Source of the DNA: Marinomonas arctica
GTDB taxonomy: Bacteria; Pseudomonadota; Gammaproteobacteria; Pseudomonadales; Marinomonadaceae
Direction of reading: 5' to 3'
NCBI RefSeq assembly: GCF_003259225.1
Contig: NZ_QHJF01000003.1
Span: 153,970-217,969 of the forward strand
Length of the DNA stretch: 64,000 bases
Shown here: positions 7,937 through 17,455 of the stretch, piece by piece
How positions within the stretch are numbered: position 1 is the first letter of the stretch
How the letters are laid out: each line of letters begins with the position of its first letter
Made by a program: the position numbers and the translations under genes
Notes under the pieces: model-generated
Seen by the model: the letters and a program-made list of their open reading frames with translations, nothing else
Databases searched by the model: none
Told to the model about the DNA's origin: nothing

Positions 7937-9205
7937 TTAGTAACGCTTCAAGATAATCGCGGCGTTGACGCCGCCAAAACCAAAGCCATTACACAGCACA
8001 TACTCGACATTTTTTTCACGTGAAACCAAGGGGATAAGATCCAAATCGGCCATACTTTCTTCTGGGTTTTCCAGATTTAACGTCGGTGGCAGAATGCCTG
8101 TTATTAACGCCTGAGCACTGAAAATTGCTTCGACACCACCCGCAGCACCCAGCAAATGACCTGTCGCGGACTTAGTAGACGAGATCGCCACATCGGTGAC
8201 TTTTTCACCAAACACACGACGTAACGCATTAATCTCGCCACGATCACCCACTGGCGTCGATGTCGCATGTGCATTCACGTAGCCAATTTGATCCGCAGAA
8301 ATTTCTGCCATGTTTAGCGCCGTTTGCATCGCACGGGCAGCACCTTCGCCGTTTTCCGGCCCAGATGTCAGATGGTAAGCATCTGCACTGGTGCCGTAGC
8401 CAACGAGCTCAACTAATGGTGTCGCACCTCGAGCCAAGGCATGTTCAAGGGTTTCAATCACAATAAGACCAGCACCTTCGCCCATCACAAAACCTTCACG
8501 ATCTTTATCAAAAGGGCGGGATGCTTTTTCCGGAGCATCATTTCGAGTAGATAACGCCTTTAAAGCGCCAAAACCGGCCAGAGACAATGGATCGATGCAG
8601 GCTTCTGTACCGCCAGCCAATACGACTTTTGCTTCACCTGTGCGCAACAAGCGCATGGCATCGCCAATGGCTTGTACACCTGCCGCACAAGCGGTCACAG
8701 GCGTGCCAATCGGACCTTTGAAGCCATATTTGATCGACACGTTACCAGCCGCGAGATTGGCAAGAAACGCAGGAACCGTAAAAGGTGACAAGCGTCGAGC
8801 GCCTTGCTCTGTTAAAACAGATTGCGCATGAGTAATAGTTGGCAAGCCGCCAATCCCCGTGGCGATGATAGTTGCGGTGGCTTCTTGATCTAGATCGCTC
8901 ACTGGGTGCCACTTGGCTTGGGTTAGTGCTTCTTCAGCAGCAGCCAGGGCAAATAAGGTAAACAGATCGACACGTTTACGATCTTTAGGTGACAGATAAT
9001 CGGCTTCATTCAAGCCATTAGCTTGTTCTACATGGCTCGGAACCTGTCCGGCAATATGCGTGCTCAGCCCATCGGACAACGTCGTAGGCAGCAAACGAAT
9101 ACCAGATTCACCTCGAATCAATTTATCCCAGACCGAAGCGACACCTAAGCCAAGTGGGGATACCAACCCCATACCCGTAATAACAATACGTTCTTTAAGC
9201 GACAT
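7937..9205 (-). CDS. Beta-ketoacyl-ACP synthase II-type enzyme (FabF-like)
   Basis: 422 aa, thiolase fold. The catalytic cysteine is C173 in TPVTACAAGVQAI; the two histidines lie in NAHATSTPVGD and KSATGHLLGAAGG. This is a complete Cys-His-His condensing enzyme that extends acyl-ACP with malonyl-ACP. It is not in a fab cluster: no fabD, fabG or acpP is nearby, and the gene stands alone facing a TetR regulator. It is thus more likely a dedicated second FabF than the housekeeping copy. A parS core is embedded near the 3' end and encodes VSRE. Confidence 0.9.
   Translation of the reverse strand: MSLKERIVITGMGLVSPLGLGVASVWDKLIRGESGIRLLPTTLSDGLSTHIAGQVPSHVEQANGLNEADYLSPKDRKRVDLFTLFALAAAEEALTQAKWHPVSDLDQEATATIIATGIGGLPTITHAQSVLTEQGARRLSPFTVPAFLANLAAGNVSIKYGFKGPIGTPVTACAAGVQAIGDAMRLLRTGEAKVVLAGGTEACIDPLSLAGFGALKALSTRNDAPEKASRPFDKDREGFVMGEGAGLIVIETLEHALARGATPLVELVGYGTSADAYHLTSGPENGEGAARAMQTALNMAEISADQIGYVNAHATSTPVGDRGEINALRRVFGEKVTDVAISSTKSATGHLLGAAGGVEAIFSAQALITGILPPTLNLENPEESMADLDLIPLVSREKNVEYVLCNGFGFGGVNAAIILKRY
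8012..8027. other. parS: parS-like site inside the fabF-like gene
   Basis: TTTTTCACGTGAAACC contains the perfect palindromic core TTTCACGTGAAA (8014-8025) and matches the parS consensus TGTTTCACGTGAAACA at 14 of 16 positions. On the coding strand it encodes VSREK. It would be bound by chromosomal ParB. Confidence 0.7.
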
Positions 9206-9293
9206 GAAATAACCCCATTAAGTTTCAGCAGAAAGAAAGTCCCCATGCTAGAGTGAGTCTATATATGATCAAGATAATATTTAGAAACCGACT

Positions 9294-9299
9294 TATAAT
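9294..9299 (+). promoter_or_regulatory. Possible -10 box for the TetR gene
   Basis: TATAAT occurs 33 bp before the TetR start codon. No good -35 hexamer is seen at the usual spacing, so the promoter may be weak or activator-dependent. Confidence 0.35.
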
Positions 9300-9332
9300 G
9301 GGATATACGAGAGTTCGCCTAGGAGGTTAACT

Positions 9333-9923
9333 ATGTCATACACCCCAATACACAAAGAGCAAACTAGACAGCGCATACTACAAGCCGCCGCAAAACTATT
9401 TTGCTCCCACGGGTTTGACCACGTCACACTCACGCAGATAATGAAAAAAGCCAACATGACACACGGAGCGTTTTACGCGCATTTTTCGGGGAAAAGTAGC
9501 CTCTATGAAGCGGCCATGCAATTCGCCACATCCAATGGTTTTTGGGCACGTAATGATAAAAAAACCGAAAGTAGCGAGACACATCTAAAAGCGCTAGTGA
9601 CTCGGTATTTAAGCTGGAGCCGTAGCGACAAAGAGCATCCATCGCCACTAGAGTTTCTAGTGACTGACGCCGCACACAAAGAAGAAAAAGTTCGCCAAGC
9701 CTACCAAGCGTGCTTCGACAGTTTAGTTGACCGTCTTGCCACGATTCTAAAAAAACGTGGCAGCCAAGAAGCCGAAGCACTGGCAGAAGAAACCGTGGTT
9801 TCCTTAGTGGGAACCGTCGCCATCGCACGGTCTTTTGCGCAACCGCTGCAAAGCGACTTTTTAAAACGCGCTCAAGAACGCATCGTTAATCGACTCAATA
9901 GCGGGTTAAAAAATACGGCTTAA
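9333..9923 (+). CDS. TetR-family regulator divergent from fabF-like gene
   Basis: 196 aa. It has an N-terminal TetR helix-turn-helix (about residues 8-58; LTQIMKKANMTHGAFYAHFSGKSSLYEAA) and a helical ligand domain. Strong AGGAGG (9321-9326) precedes the start. The 127-bp intergenic region shared with the fabF-like gene makes that gene the likely target. It probably represses in response to a lipophilic or acyl ligand; this is inferred from position only. Confidence 0.85.
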   Translation: MSYTPIHKEQTRQRILQAAAKLFCSHGFDHVTLTQIMKKANMTHGAFYAHFSGKSSLYEAAMQFATSNGFWARNDKKTESSETHLKALVTRYLSWSRSDKEHPSPLEFLVTDAAHKEEKVRQAYQACFDSLVDRLATILKKRGSQEAEALAEETVVSLVGTVAIARSFAQPLQSDFLKRAQERIVNRLNSGLKNTA

Positions 9924-9944
9924 CCTTTTTCTGCAAACACAGTG

Positions 9945-11084
9945 TTACTGATTGTTGAATACCGCTTCAACTTCATACCAATTACCTTGGTGATGAGATT
10001 GCAAACACGCTTCAACAAACGCCATGTCTTTCACCGCCTGATCGACATTTGGGTAATACACAAAGTCCTTTTCCGATAATGCTAACCGTATATGCTTATA
10101 AACATTGGCAAAAGCTTCTAAGTAACCTTCTGGATGGCCAGCTGGAATACGACACAAAGCGTTTAAACGCTCAGGGTAACCCGCGCCATTTCTAGTCAAT
10201 CGTTGCGCAGGCGCTGCCATTGGCTTAAACCACAGCACATTCGGGTCTTCTTGGCGCCACTCAATCGTTGCTTTACGACCAGTTAAACGAAAACCAAGAT
10301 CATTTTCATGTCCCGTCATTACTTGTGAAGCCAACACCCGACCTTGCAGTATATTTTCACTGTAACTTAATTGAATATCCGCATGGTCATCCACTCTTCT
10401 CCCTACGACAAAGGTAGCTAAGCGTGCATTGACCGACGACGCAGGATAACCAATTAAATAACTCACCAAATTATAAGCATGTATGGCGATGTCACCTAAG
10501 CATCCAGCACGTCCAGCCTTAGTAGGATCAGTACGCCAAGCGGCTTGTTTTTGATCAGAATTTTCAATATCTGCGGCCAGCCAATCTTGTAAATAATAGG
10601 CATCTACCATTAACAACTCACCTAACTCTCCCTTTTTAACCAGTTCCCGTGCAACTTTAACCATAGGATTTTCAACATAGTTATAGGTCACAGCAAGAAA
10701 AGTGTTTCGCTTCTTTGCCAAAGCCTGTAATTCTTGAGCTTGCAGCAATGAAACTGTGAGAGGTTTTTCACAAATAACCGCGATACCTACGTTTAAAAAC
10801 GCAGCAACATTGTCGTAATGCAAAAAATTAGGTGTGACAATACTCACCACGCTGACACCATCTTTTCGTTGGCTTTCAACCTCAGCCATTGTACGAAAGT
10901 CAGAATATGCCCGATCGTCTTGCACACCCAGTAATTTCGCGGATGCTTTTGTGATTTCAAAGTCAGAAGAGAAGCAACCAGCGACAAGCTGGTAGCCTCC
11001 ATCCAAACGAGCGGCCATACGATGAACATCACCAATAAACGCACCATCTCCACCGCCCACCATTCCCCAATGCAATATAGCCAT
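9945..11084 (-). CDS. Gfo/Idh/MocA-family oxidoreductase A
   Basis: 379 aa. It has an N-terminal Rossmann fold (GMVGGGDGAFIGDVHR), the catalytic VICEKPLTVS motif (EKP lysine) and a C-terminal beta-sheet domain. Such enzymes oxidise sugars or glycosides using NAD(P). It is the last gene of a minus-strand operon with a second Gfo/Idh gene (11-bp gap) and a ThuA-like gene. By analogy with rhizobial ThuAB, it may act on a 3-keto-glucoside. It ends 21 bp from the convergent TetR gene. Confidence 0.85.
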   Translation of the reverse strand: MAILHWGMVGGGDGAFIGDVHRMAARLDGGYQLVAGCFSSDFEITKASAKLLGVQDDRAYSDFRTMAEVESQRKDGVSVVSIVTPNFLHYDNVAAFLNVGIAVICEKPLTVSLLQAQELQALAKKRNTFLAVTYNYVENPMVKVARELVKKGELGELLMVDAYYLQDWLAADIENSDQKQAAWRTDPTKAGRAGCLGDIAIHAYNLVSYLIGYPASSVNARLATFVVGRRVDDHADIQLSYSENILQGRVLASQVMTGHENDLGFRLTGRKATIEWRQEDPNVLWFKPMAAPAQRLTRNGAGYPERLNALCRIPAGHPEGYLEAFANVYKHIRLALSEKDFVYYPNVDQAVKDMAFVEACLQSHHQGNWYEVEAVFNNQ

Positions 11085-11095
11085 CCAATACGCTC

Positions 11096-12145
11096 CTAAA
11101 GTTGCACTGTCTGACCCAGCTGATCGGATTGTTCGCAGGCATCCAGCACTCGCTGTACTTGCAGCCCAGCATTAAAGTCTGGCTGTTCTTGTTTACCCGA
11201 CAAGATACCACTAACAAAACGTTGATAAATATTGGGCGTACTTTCGCATTTTACTGTTTTCCAGACGCCTTCAATCACATCTTCATCCAAACAGACTTCC
11301 AACTGATTCCATTCCTGATCCAGCTTTAACGACACTTTTAATGCGCCTTTATCGCCATGCACAACCAATCGCAAATCATTGAGATTCCCCGTTGCCCAAC
11401 GAGAAGTATGAATAGATGCCATAGCACCATTTTGCATTCGAGCGGTAATTAAGGCACTGTCATTTGCATCAAGGTTATAGTCACCGATTTGGTTATTATC
11501 TGCTTTATCAAAGGTCATTAGGGTACAGTTTACGCTTGCAAACTCGCCAACAGGAAAACGAACAAAGTCCAGTATGTGAACACCTACATCGCCTAGTACA
11601 CCTTTACTACCATGCGCACTTGATAGCCGCCACAACCAAGTATCTTCGGTCTTCCAATCCCCCCATTTAGGCGATACTAACCAACTCTGCAAATAGCTTG
11701 CTTCTACATGACGAATGTTACCGATACATCCCATTGCAATAAGCTCTCGTGCTTTTTGTAACGAATGAGCATTTCGATAACTTAAATTAACCATATTTAT
11801 GCACTTAGCTTTTTTCGCAGCGTCAGCCATTTCTTTGGCATCCGATGCATTGAGTGCTAATGGTTTTTCACATAACACGTGCATTCCCGCTTCAAGTGCT
11901 TGAATCGATAGATTTTTGTGAAATGGATCCGGTGTCACAATAGAGACTGCGTCCACCTGACCGCTGCTTAGTAGAGCTTCTACCGATCCAAAGGCATAAG
12001 GAATATTATGAGCCTCAGCAAAGCTTGCAAGGCGCGAAGCATTTAGATCGCACGCTGCGACCACTTCGCAATTGGCTATTTTTGAAAACTCTTCTGCGTG
12101 AACTCGCGCCATACCGCCAGTCCCAATAATGCCGATCCGAATCAT
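11096..12145 (-). CDS. Gfo/Idh/MocA-family oxidoreductase B, ThuB-like
   Basis: 349 aa. N-terminal nucleotide-binding motif GIIGTGGMARVHAEEF, catalytic LCEKPLALNASDA, and conserved GDVGVHILD in the second domain. Its start codon overlaps the ThuA-like stop by one base (TAATG), implying coupling. In rhizobia ThuA and ThuB convert trehalose and related disaccharides to 3-keto derivatives, and one of the two Gfo/Idh enzymes here should hold the ThuB role. I favour this one because it is coupled to the thuA-like gene, but the choice is uncertain. Confidence 0.85.
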   Translation of the reverse strand: MIRIGIIGTGGMARVHAEEFSKIANCEVVAACDLNASRLASFAEAHNIPYAFGSVEALLSSGQVDAVSIVTPDPFHKNLSIQALEAGMHVLCEKPLALNASDAKEMADAAKKAKCINMVNLSYRNAHSLQKARELIAMGCIGNIRHVEASYLQSWLVSPKWGDWKTEDTWLWRLSSAHGSKGVLGDVGVHILDFVRFPVGEFASVNCTLMTFDKADNNQIGDYNLDANDSALITARMQNGAMASIHTSRWATGNLNDLRLVVHGDKGALKVSLKLDQEWNQLEVCLDEDVIEGVWKTVKCESTPNIYQRFVSGILSGKQEQPDFNAGLQVQRVLDACEQSDQLGQTVQL

Positions 12146-12924
12146 TATTTGAAGCCCTCTTCACCAGGCTTATGCAAACCTTCGCCTTTAACTTCAATAG
12201 GGTTTGGAGCTTGATCAGCAGGAACACAAGGACATGAGTCGATCCAACGGCTACCCTCAGGCTGAGACCATTTCACCGCATTTTTTAGAACACGTTTGAC
12301 CTTGTCATCATAGTAAATTGGATAAGTTTCATGACCCGGACGGAAATAGAATATTTTGCCATTGCCACGACGATAGACAAGGCCAGAACGGAATACTTCT
12401 CCGCCTTCAAAAGCGCTGATAAAAATCACTTCATCGGGATTGGGTACGGCAAAGGGTTCGCCATACATTTCAGTATGAGGTAACTCAATATAGTCTCCAA
12501 CGCCTTGAACAATAGGATGACCAGGGTTAACCACCCAGAGCCGTTCACGTTCACCAGCCTCACGCCATTTTAGAGAACAGGTCGTTCCCATTAAACGTTT
12601 AAATATTTTGGCATAATGACCGGAGTGAAGGACTAATAAACCCATTCCCTCAAGTACACGCTTCTGAACCCGATCCACAATTTCATCCGCAACATCCCCA
12701 TGGGCAGCATGCCCCCACCAAATCAAAACATCGGTATTTTCTAGTTTTTCTTCGGTAAGACCATGCTCTTTATCCTGCAAAGTAACACTGGTTGCTTCAA
12801 TATTCGGATCTTCATTCAAACCTGAAGCAATGCAGTTATGCATACCATTAGGATAAATGCGGGCGACCACTTTATTGGTTTTTTCATGGACGTTTTCACC
12901 CCACACAGTTACTTTTATTGTCAT
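12145..12924 (-). CDS. thuA: ThuA-like trehalose-utilisation protein
   Basis: 259 aa, the usual ThuA length, with a class I glutamine-amidotransferase-like fold. Key blocks are [11 protein letters not shown] (about residues 68-78), [17 protein letters not shown] and the C-terminal [16 protein letters not shown] lies upstream of the start. In rhizobia ThuA works with ThuB in disaccharide catabolism through 3-keto intermediates. It heads the thuA-gfo-gfo operon, and two GTAAACGTTTAC-type operators lie 48 and 69 bp upstream, shared with the importer operon regulator. Confidence 0.85.
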   Translation of the reverse strand: MTIKVTVWGENVHEKTNKVVARIYPNGMHNCIASGLNEDPNIEATSVTLQDKEHGLTEEKLENTDVLIWWGHAAHGDVADEIVDRVQKRVLEGMGLLVLHSGHYAKIFKRLMGTTCSLKWREAGERERLWVVNPGHPIVQGVGDYIELPHTEMYGEPFAVPNPDEVIFISAFEGGEVFRSGLVYRRGNGKIFYFRPGHETYPIYYDDKVKRVLKNAVKWSQPEGSRWIDSCPCVPADQAPNPIEVKGEGLHKPGEEGFK

Positions 12925-12971
12925 TTTTTTCTCCTAGATATTATTTTTTTAATGATGGAAAACAAAACAAA

Positions 12972-13004
12972 GTAAACGTTTACGTAATTAACTTAAACGT
13001 TTAC
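12972..13004. promoter_or_regulatory. Two LacI-type operators upstream of thuA-like operon
   Basis: GTAAACGTTTAC (12972-12983, perfect palindrome) and TTAAACGTTTAC (12993-13004) have centres 21 bp apart, two helical turns. The core TAAACGTTTA with central CG is typical of LacI-family sites. Identical copies lie beyond the LacI gene at 14209-14251. Confidence 0.8.
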
Positions 13005-13086
13005 TCGAAAAAATAAAAGCCTTTTTAGAAAAATTTAATACAAAAATCTCGAAGAATAAGGAGAGATGTAGCTAGATAAAGAAGAG

Positions 13087-14052
13087 TTAAGCGCTCTCTC
13101 GGCTAACGAGTCGCGTCATCACTTCAATAACACGCGGAGGGAATCCGTCTAACTGCTCTGATAGCAAACTGACAGCGGCCTCAGCAATTTTGGGAATATC
13201 TTGATGGATAGTGGTAATCTTGTTAGAGAATCGTGGAAGGTCGTCAAAGCCCGTTACAGAGAGATCTTCAGGAACTTTGTACCCAGCATCTTCAGCAGCT
13301 TGAATGACACCAACGGCTAATTCATCATTTGCGCAAATAATAGCATCGTAAGGAAAAGGCTCTGAAGACTGAAAGAGTTTCATCATCTGGCGATATGCAC
13401 TGAGAGAAGAGCTAATTTGACGAGATACATTATTAAAATGTTCTTGCAATCCTAGTTCATTAATCGCTTTTCGGTAACCTCGCAATCGTCCTTGGCTTGT
13501 TGAAATATCGATATTCTCACCTAAAAAAAGCATATTTTTCCGACCTTTCTTAAACAAATAGTGTGTCAGTTTATACACACCATTTGCCTCATCAATAACG
13601 ACAGAAGCACCCACCCCAGTTTCTAAGGTCACATAAGGGAACTTTTGGCGATCAAAAATTTCTGGGCGATCATCCTCTGTCGCACCCAATAAAATTGCTG
13701 AGCTTGCTTGCGAGAAGACCTGATCGATATTTTCATACGCAAATAAAACCGGAACCAAACCTTTACGATGTAGATACAAAGTTAATGCTTGGTAAAGATG
13801 AACAAAGTACGGTCTATCCGAAAATTCATAAGGAGAAGGCGGCATACACAGAGCCACTACTGGCGTTTTTCCTGAAATAAGCTGACGAGCCATAACATTT
13901 GGCTGGTAATTAATCTCCTCACTTAGCGACAGAATGCGCGCTCGCAAAGTATCACTAATACCAGGCTTGCCATTTAATGCTCGACTAACCGACGCAATAG
14001 ACACACCGGCTAAATTAGCCAATTCATGAATGGTAACCGACTTGTTGCTCAT
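13087..14052 (-). CDS. LacI-family regulator of the thu/alpha-glucoside locus
   Basis: 321 aa from the ATG at 14052. An in-frame start at 14193 would add 47 hydrophobic residues before the helix-turn-helix and cover an operator-proximal region, so it is rejected. The HTH is VTIHELANLAGVSIASVSRALNG (about residues 5-27), then a hinge and a periplasmic-binding-like sugar domain. It lies between the catabolic operon and the importer operon, both flanked by GTAAACGTTTAC sites, so it most likely represses both and itself until a disaccharide inducer binds. Confidence 0.9.
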   Translation of the reverse strand: MSNKSVTIHELANLAGVSIASVSRALNGKPGISDTLRARILSLSEEINYQPNVMARQLISGKTPVVALCMPPSPYEFSDRPYFVHLYQALTLYLHRKGLVPVLFAYENIDQVFSQASSAILLGATEDDRPEIFDRQKFPYVTLETGVGASVVIDEANGVYKLTHYLFKKGRKNMLFLGENIDISTSQGRLRGYRKAINELGLQEHFNNVSRQISSSLSAYRQMMKLFQSSEPFPYDAIICANDELAVGVIQAAEDAGYKVPEDLSVTGFDDLPRFSNKITTIHQDIPKIAEAAVSLLSEQLDGFPPRVIEVMTRLVSRESA

Positions 14053-14208
14053 GCAGTAATGATCGCTTTTCTTAAAATACAGGATAAGGTTTTTAAGAAT
14101 ATCGCAAATGAGTCCCACAAGCGACAGGCAGAGAAAACCTTCATGACTATTCATCCAAATAGTCTTTTTTAAAAGCATGCTAATTATTTCCATACTTCGT
14201 TGACTAGA

Positions 14209-14251
14209 GTAAAGGTTTACGTTAACGTTAAAAGCATGAGTAAACGTTTAC
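14209..14251. promoter_or_regulatory. Cluster of LacI-type operators upstream of the sugar ABC operon
   Basis: GTAAAGGTTTAC (14209-14220), TTAACGTTAA (14222-14231) and perfect GTAAACGTTTAC (14240-14251) lie between the lacI start and the binding-protein gene. The outer two are centred 31 bp apart, three helical turns. They match the pair upstream of the thuA-like operon. Confidence 0.8.
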
Positions 14252-14302
14252 GTACTCATGTAAAAAATGAACTCAACAAGAATAAGAACAGGAGTGAATG
14301 CA

Positions 14303-15580
14303 ATGAAAAAACCATGGCAATATGTCAATGCTTCTTTTTTAGCCGTATCTATCGCGGCCTCGGCCATTCATACGGCGCATGCCGAAGAGATCGTTCTGGT
14401 TTCTGGCGCTGTAGGGAAAGACATCGAAATACTAAAAGAAATAGTAAAACCGTGGGAACAAAAAACGGGGCATACGCTGACCGTATTTCCCATGCCAGCG
14501 TCAACGACCGATCAGTTCGCTCAGTATCGTTTATGGCTCGCGGCGGGGAATGCCGACATAGACGTTTTTCAAACCGACGTGATTTGGGCCCCACAACTCG
14601 CTAATAATTTTGTGGACCTTACTCCCTACACCAAAGACATCATAGACCAACACTTTCCTTCCATTATTGAGTCACAAACAAGCAACGGGAAGCTGGTTGC
14701 ACTGCCTTTTTTTACCGATGCTCCCGCACTTTATTACCGTAAAGACCTATTGGAAAAATACCAAAAAGCAGCACCAACCACTTGGCAAGAACTCACCGCT
14801 ACCGCAAAAGAAATTCAAACCAAAGAGCGTCAAGCAGGCAATGACAATATGTGGGGATTTGTCTGGCAAGGCAATTCTTATGAAGGCCTGACTTGTAACG
14901 CGCTTGAATGGGTAAAATCTTTTGGCGGCGGCCAAATAGTAGAAGCTGACGGTTCAATTTCGATCAACAACGAAAAAGCCATAGAGGCGTTAAAACTGGC
15001 GAAATCTTGGGTCGGTAACATTTCTCCTGCTGGGGTATTGGCTTATCAAGAAGAAGATGCTCGCGGCGTGTGGCAAACAGGCAATGCGGTTTTCATGCGA
15101 AATTGGCCTTATGCCTATGCGCTTGGCAACATGGAAACCAGTACGATTAAAGACCAGTTTGCTGTTATGCCATTACCCAGTGGCACTGAAAATGGCCCAT
15201 CCGCAGCCACATTAGGTGGCTGGAATTTAGCGGTTTCAAGCTACTCAACCAAAAAAGACGCGTCTATTTCATTAATAAAATTCCTCGCGTCCGAAGAAGT
15301 ACAAAAGTACCAAGCGCTTCAATCATCTCGATTACCGACCATCATGTCCTTGTACGATGATCCAGACATCAAACAGCAACAACCTATGATCGCACAATGG
15401 AAAGACGTGTTTTTACAGGCGGTACCACGGCCTTCTGCGCCGACCAAAATCAAATACAACGAAGTGTCTTCTAAATTTTTCTCGGCGGTACACGCCACAC
15501 TGTTAGGCAGCGGCTCCGCAGAAGAGAATCTCGAAGTACTTGAATATGAATTGGAAGAACTCAAAGGCAGTCGCTGGTAA
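14303..15580 (+). CDS. thuE: Sugar ABC transporter binding protein, ThuE-like
   Basis: 425 aa from the ATG at 14303, preceded by AGGAG (14290-14294); the ATG at 14267 is rejected because the signal peptide begins at MKKPW. A signal peptide (1-27, ending AHA) precedes a family-1 extracellular sugar-binding fold. Conserved MPASTTDQFAQYRLWLAAGN and DIDVFQTDVIWAPQLA match the trehalose/maltose/sucrose binding proteins of rhizobial thu and agl loci. It captures the disaccharide in the periplasm for the two permeases encoded downstream. Confidence 0.88.
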   Translation: MKKPWQYVNASFLAVSIAASAIHTAHAEEIVLVSGAVGKDIEILKEIVKPWEQKTGHTLTVFPMPASTTDQFAQYRLWLAAGNADIDVFQTDVIWAPQLANNFVDLTPYTKDIIDQHFPSIIESQTSNGKLVALPFFTDAPALYYRKDLLEKYQKAAPTTWQELTATAKEIQTKERQAGNDNMWGFVWQGNSYEGLTCNALEWVKSFGGGQIVEADGSISINNEKAIEALKLAKSWVGNISPAGVLAYQEEDARGVWQTGNAVFMRNWPYAYALGNMETSTIKDQFAVMPLPSGTENGPSAATLGGWNLAVSSYSTKKDASISLIKFLASEEVQKYQALQSSRLPTIMSLYDDPDIKQQQPMIAQWKDVFLQAVPRPSAPTKIKYNEVSSKFFSAVHATLLGSGSAEENLEVLEYELEELKGSRW

Positions 15581-15650
15581 TTCCTGCACTCAATAAGGCT
15601 CAAAGGGTCGTTCTTTTGAGCCCCTTCCTTTTTCGATAGGAAACGTTTGT

Positions 15651-16613
15651 ATGTTTAAAAAACACACCTTAACCAATTCGCCCACCTCTAGTTTGCAACA
15701 GCAAAAACAACGAGCGGCATTTTGGTTTCTAGCGCCAATGTTATTAGTATTACTTTGTGTCGCTGCCTGGCCACTCTTACGCTCCATTTATTTTTCATTT
15801 ACCGACACCTCTCTAACCGATTTGTATGGAGGAGAGTGGGTCGGTTTCAAAAACTATTTAAGTTGGAGAACACTGTCGTCTGGGCGCACCATCTACTCCG
15901 GTACCTTGGTTGATCCAGCTTGGTGGAATGCGGTTTGGAATACCGTAAAATTTGCTGTCGTTTCTGTCACCTTAGAAACCATTATTGGATTAATGGTCGC
16001 TCTGGTCTTAAACGCTGAATTCAAAGGCCGAGGTTTAGTACGAGCAGCCATTTTAATACCGTGGGCAATCCCAACAATTGTTTCAGCAAAAATGTGGGCA
16101 TGGATGTTTAATGACCAATTCGGCATCATTAATGACATGCTCCTCACTGTGGGGTTAATCGATCATAAAATCGCTTGGACAGCGAATCTTGATACCGCCA
16201 TGTTGTCCGTCTTGATTGTCGATATCTGGAAAACGACGCCCTTTATGGCTCTGCTTTGTTTGGCCGGGTTGCAAATGATCCCAAGAGACATGTACGAATC
16301 AGCCAAAATTGATGGAATCCATCCCGTAAAAGTCTTCTTTCAAGTGACACTTCCTTTAGTAAAACCTGCGCTCATGGTAGCGGTTATCTTTCGAACACTT
16401 GATGCATTGCGCATGTTTGATTTGGTCTATGTGCTCACGCCAAACTCTACCGCCACCAAAACTATGTCGATTATTTCCAGAGAAAACCTCATTGAATTTG
16501 ACAAGTTTGCCTATGGCTCAGCTCAGTCAACCTTACTGTTTGCCATTATAGCAGTGTGCGTCGCGCTTTATATTTGGCTTGGCAAGCTCGACCTAAATGG
16601 AGACAAATCATGA
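15651..16613 (+). CDS. thuF: Sugar ABC transporter permease, MalF/ThuF type
   Basis: 320 aa with six predicted membrane segments and the cytoplasmic EAA loop (YESAKIDGIHPVKVFFQVTL) that contacts the ATPase. It pairs with the next permease. Its stop overlaps the next start by 4 bases (ATGA). Membrane component for trehalose/alpha-glucoside import; specificity inferred from context. Confidence 0.9.
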   Translation: MFKKHTLTNSPTSSLQQQKQRAAFWFLAPMLLVLLCVAAWPLLRSIYFSFTDTSLTDLYGGEWVGFKNYLSWRTLSSGRTIYSGTLVDPAWWNAVWNTVKFAVVSVTLETIIGLMVALVLNAEFKGRGLVRAAILIPWAIPTIVSAKMWAWMFNDQFGIINDMLLTVGLIDHKIAWTANLDTAMLSVLIVDIWKTTPFMALLCLAGLQMIPRDMYESAKIDGIHPVKVFFQVTLPLVKPALMVAVIFRTLDALRMFDLVYVLTPNSTATKTMSIISRENLIEFDKFAYGSAQSTLLFAIIAVCVALYIWLGKLDLNGDKS

Positions 16614-17443
16614 CGAACAAGACATTACGCAACAACATCGCTTTCTATGCCATCGTGGTAGTTATTGTCCTTATTTCAGTGTTCCCATTTTACTATGCGA
16701 TCTTAACCAGCTTTAAGACAGGAACCGATTTGTTCAAGGTGAATTATTTCCCTTCATCGTTCGATTTTCGCAACTACATCGACATACTGAACAACGGCAA
16801 ATTTATACGCAGCACCTTAAATTCCATATTTATTGCCAGTACCACCGTCGTATTCGCACTCTTTCTCGCCGTTACGGCCTCCTACGCTTTAGCGAGGGTC
16901 CGATTTAGAGGTCGAGGGTTATTGCTGATGACTATCTTAGCCGTCTCTATGTTTCCACAAATAGCCGTGCTAGCAGGACTATTCGAACTTATTCGCTTTA
17001 TTGGGATATACAACACCCCTTGGGCGATGATTTTGTCTTACACCATTTTTACGCTGCCATTTACCGTTTGGGTGTTGACCACCTTTATGCGTGATTTGCC
17101 CGTCGAAATTGAAGAGGCGGCGATTGTCGATGGTGCCACGCCTTGGGTCATTATCACGCAAATTTTTATGCCCTTACTGTGGCCTGCTTTGGTCACAACT
17201 GGCTTGCTAGCCTTCATTGGCGCTTGGAACGAGTTCTTATTCGCTCTGACTTTTACCGCATCGGAAACCATGCGCACCGTGCCAGTTGCCATTGCCATGT
17301 TGTCAGGCTCATCTCAATACGAAACACCCTGGGGGCTAATTATGGCGGCCTCTGTTTTGGTCACCGTTCCGCTCGTGATCTTGGTGCTTATTTTCCAGCG
17401 AAAAATTGTATCCGGCCTAACCGCTGGTGGCGTGAAAGGCTAA
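16610..17443 (+). CDS. thuG: Sugar ABC transporter permease, MalG/ThuG type
   Basis: 277 aa from the ATG at 16610; an earlier in-frame ATG at 16556 lies deep in the upstream permease gene and is rejected. Six membrane segments and the EAA loop (EEAAIVDGATPWVIITQIFM) are present. It completes the membrane channel with the MalF-type partner. The ATPase gene follows after 12 bp. Confidence 0.9.
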   Translation: MTNKTLRNNIAFYAIVVVIVLISVFPFYYAILTSFKTGTDLFKVNYFPSSFDFRNYIDILNNGKFIRSTLNSIFIASTTVVFALFLAVTASYALARVRFRGRGLLLMTILAVSMFPQIAVLAGLFELIRFIGIYNTPWAMILSYTIFTLPFTVWVLTTFMRDLPVEIEEAAIVDGATPWVIITQIFMPLLWPALVTTGLLAFIGAWNEFLFALTFTASETMRTVPVAIAMLSGSSQYETPWGLIMAASVLVTVPLVILVLIFQRKIVSGLTAGGVKG

Positions 17444-17455
17444 GGAGTATTCATT

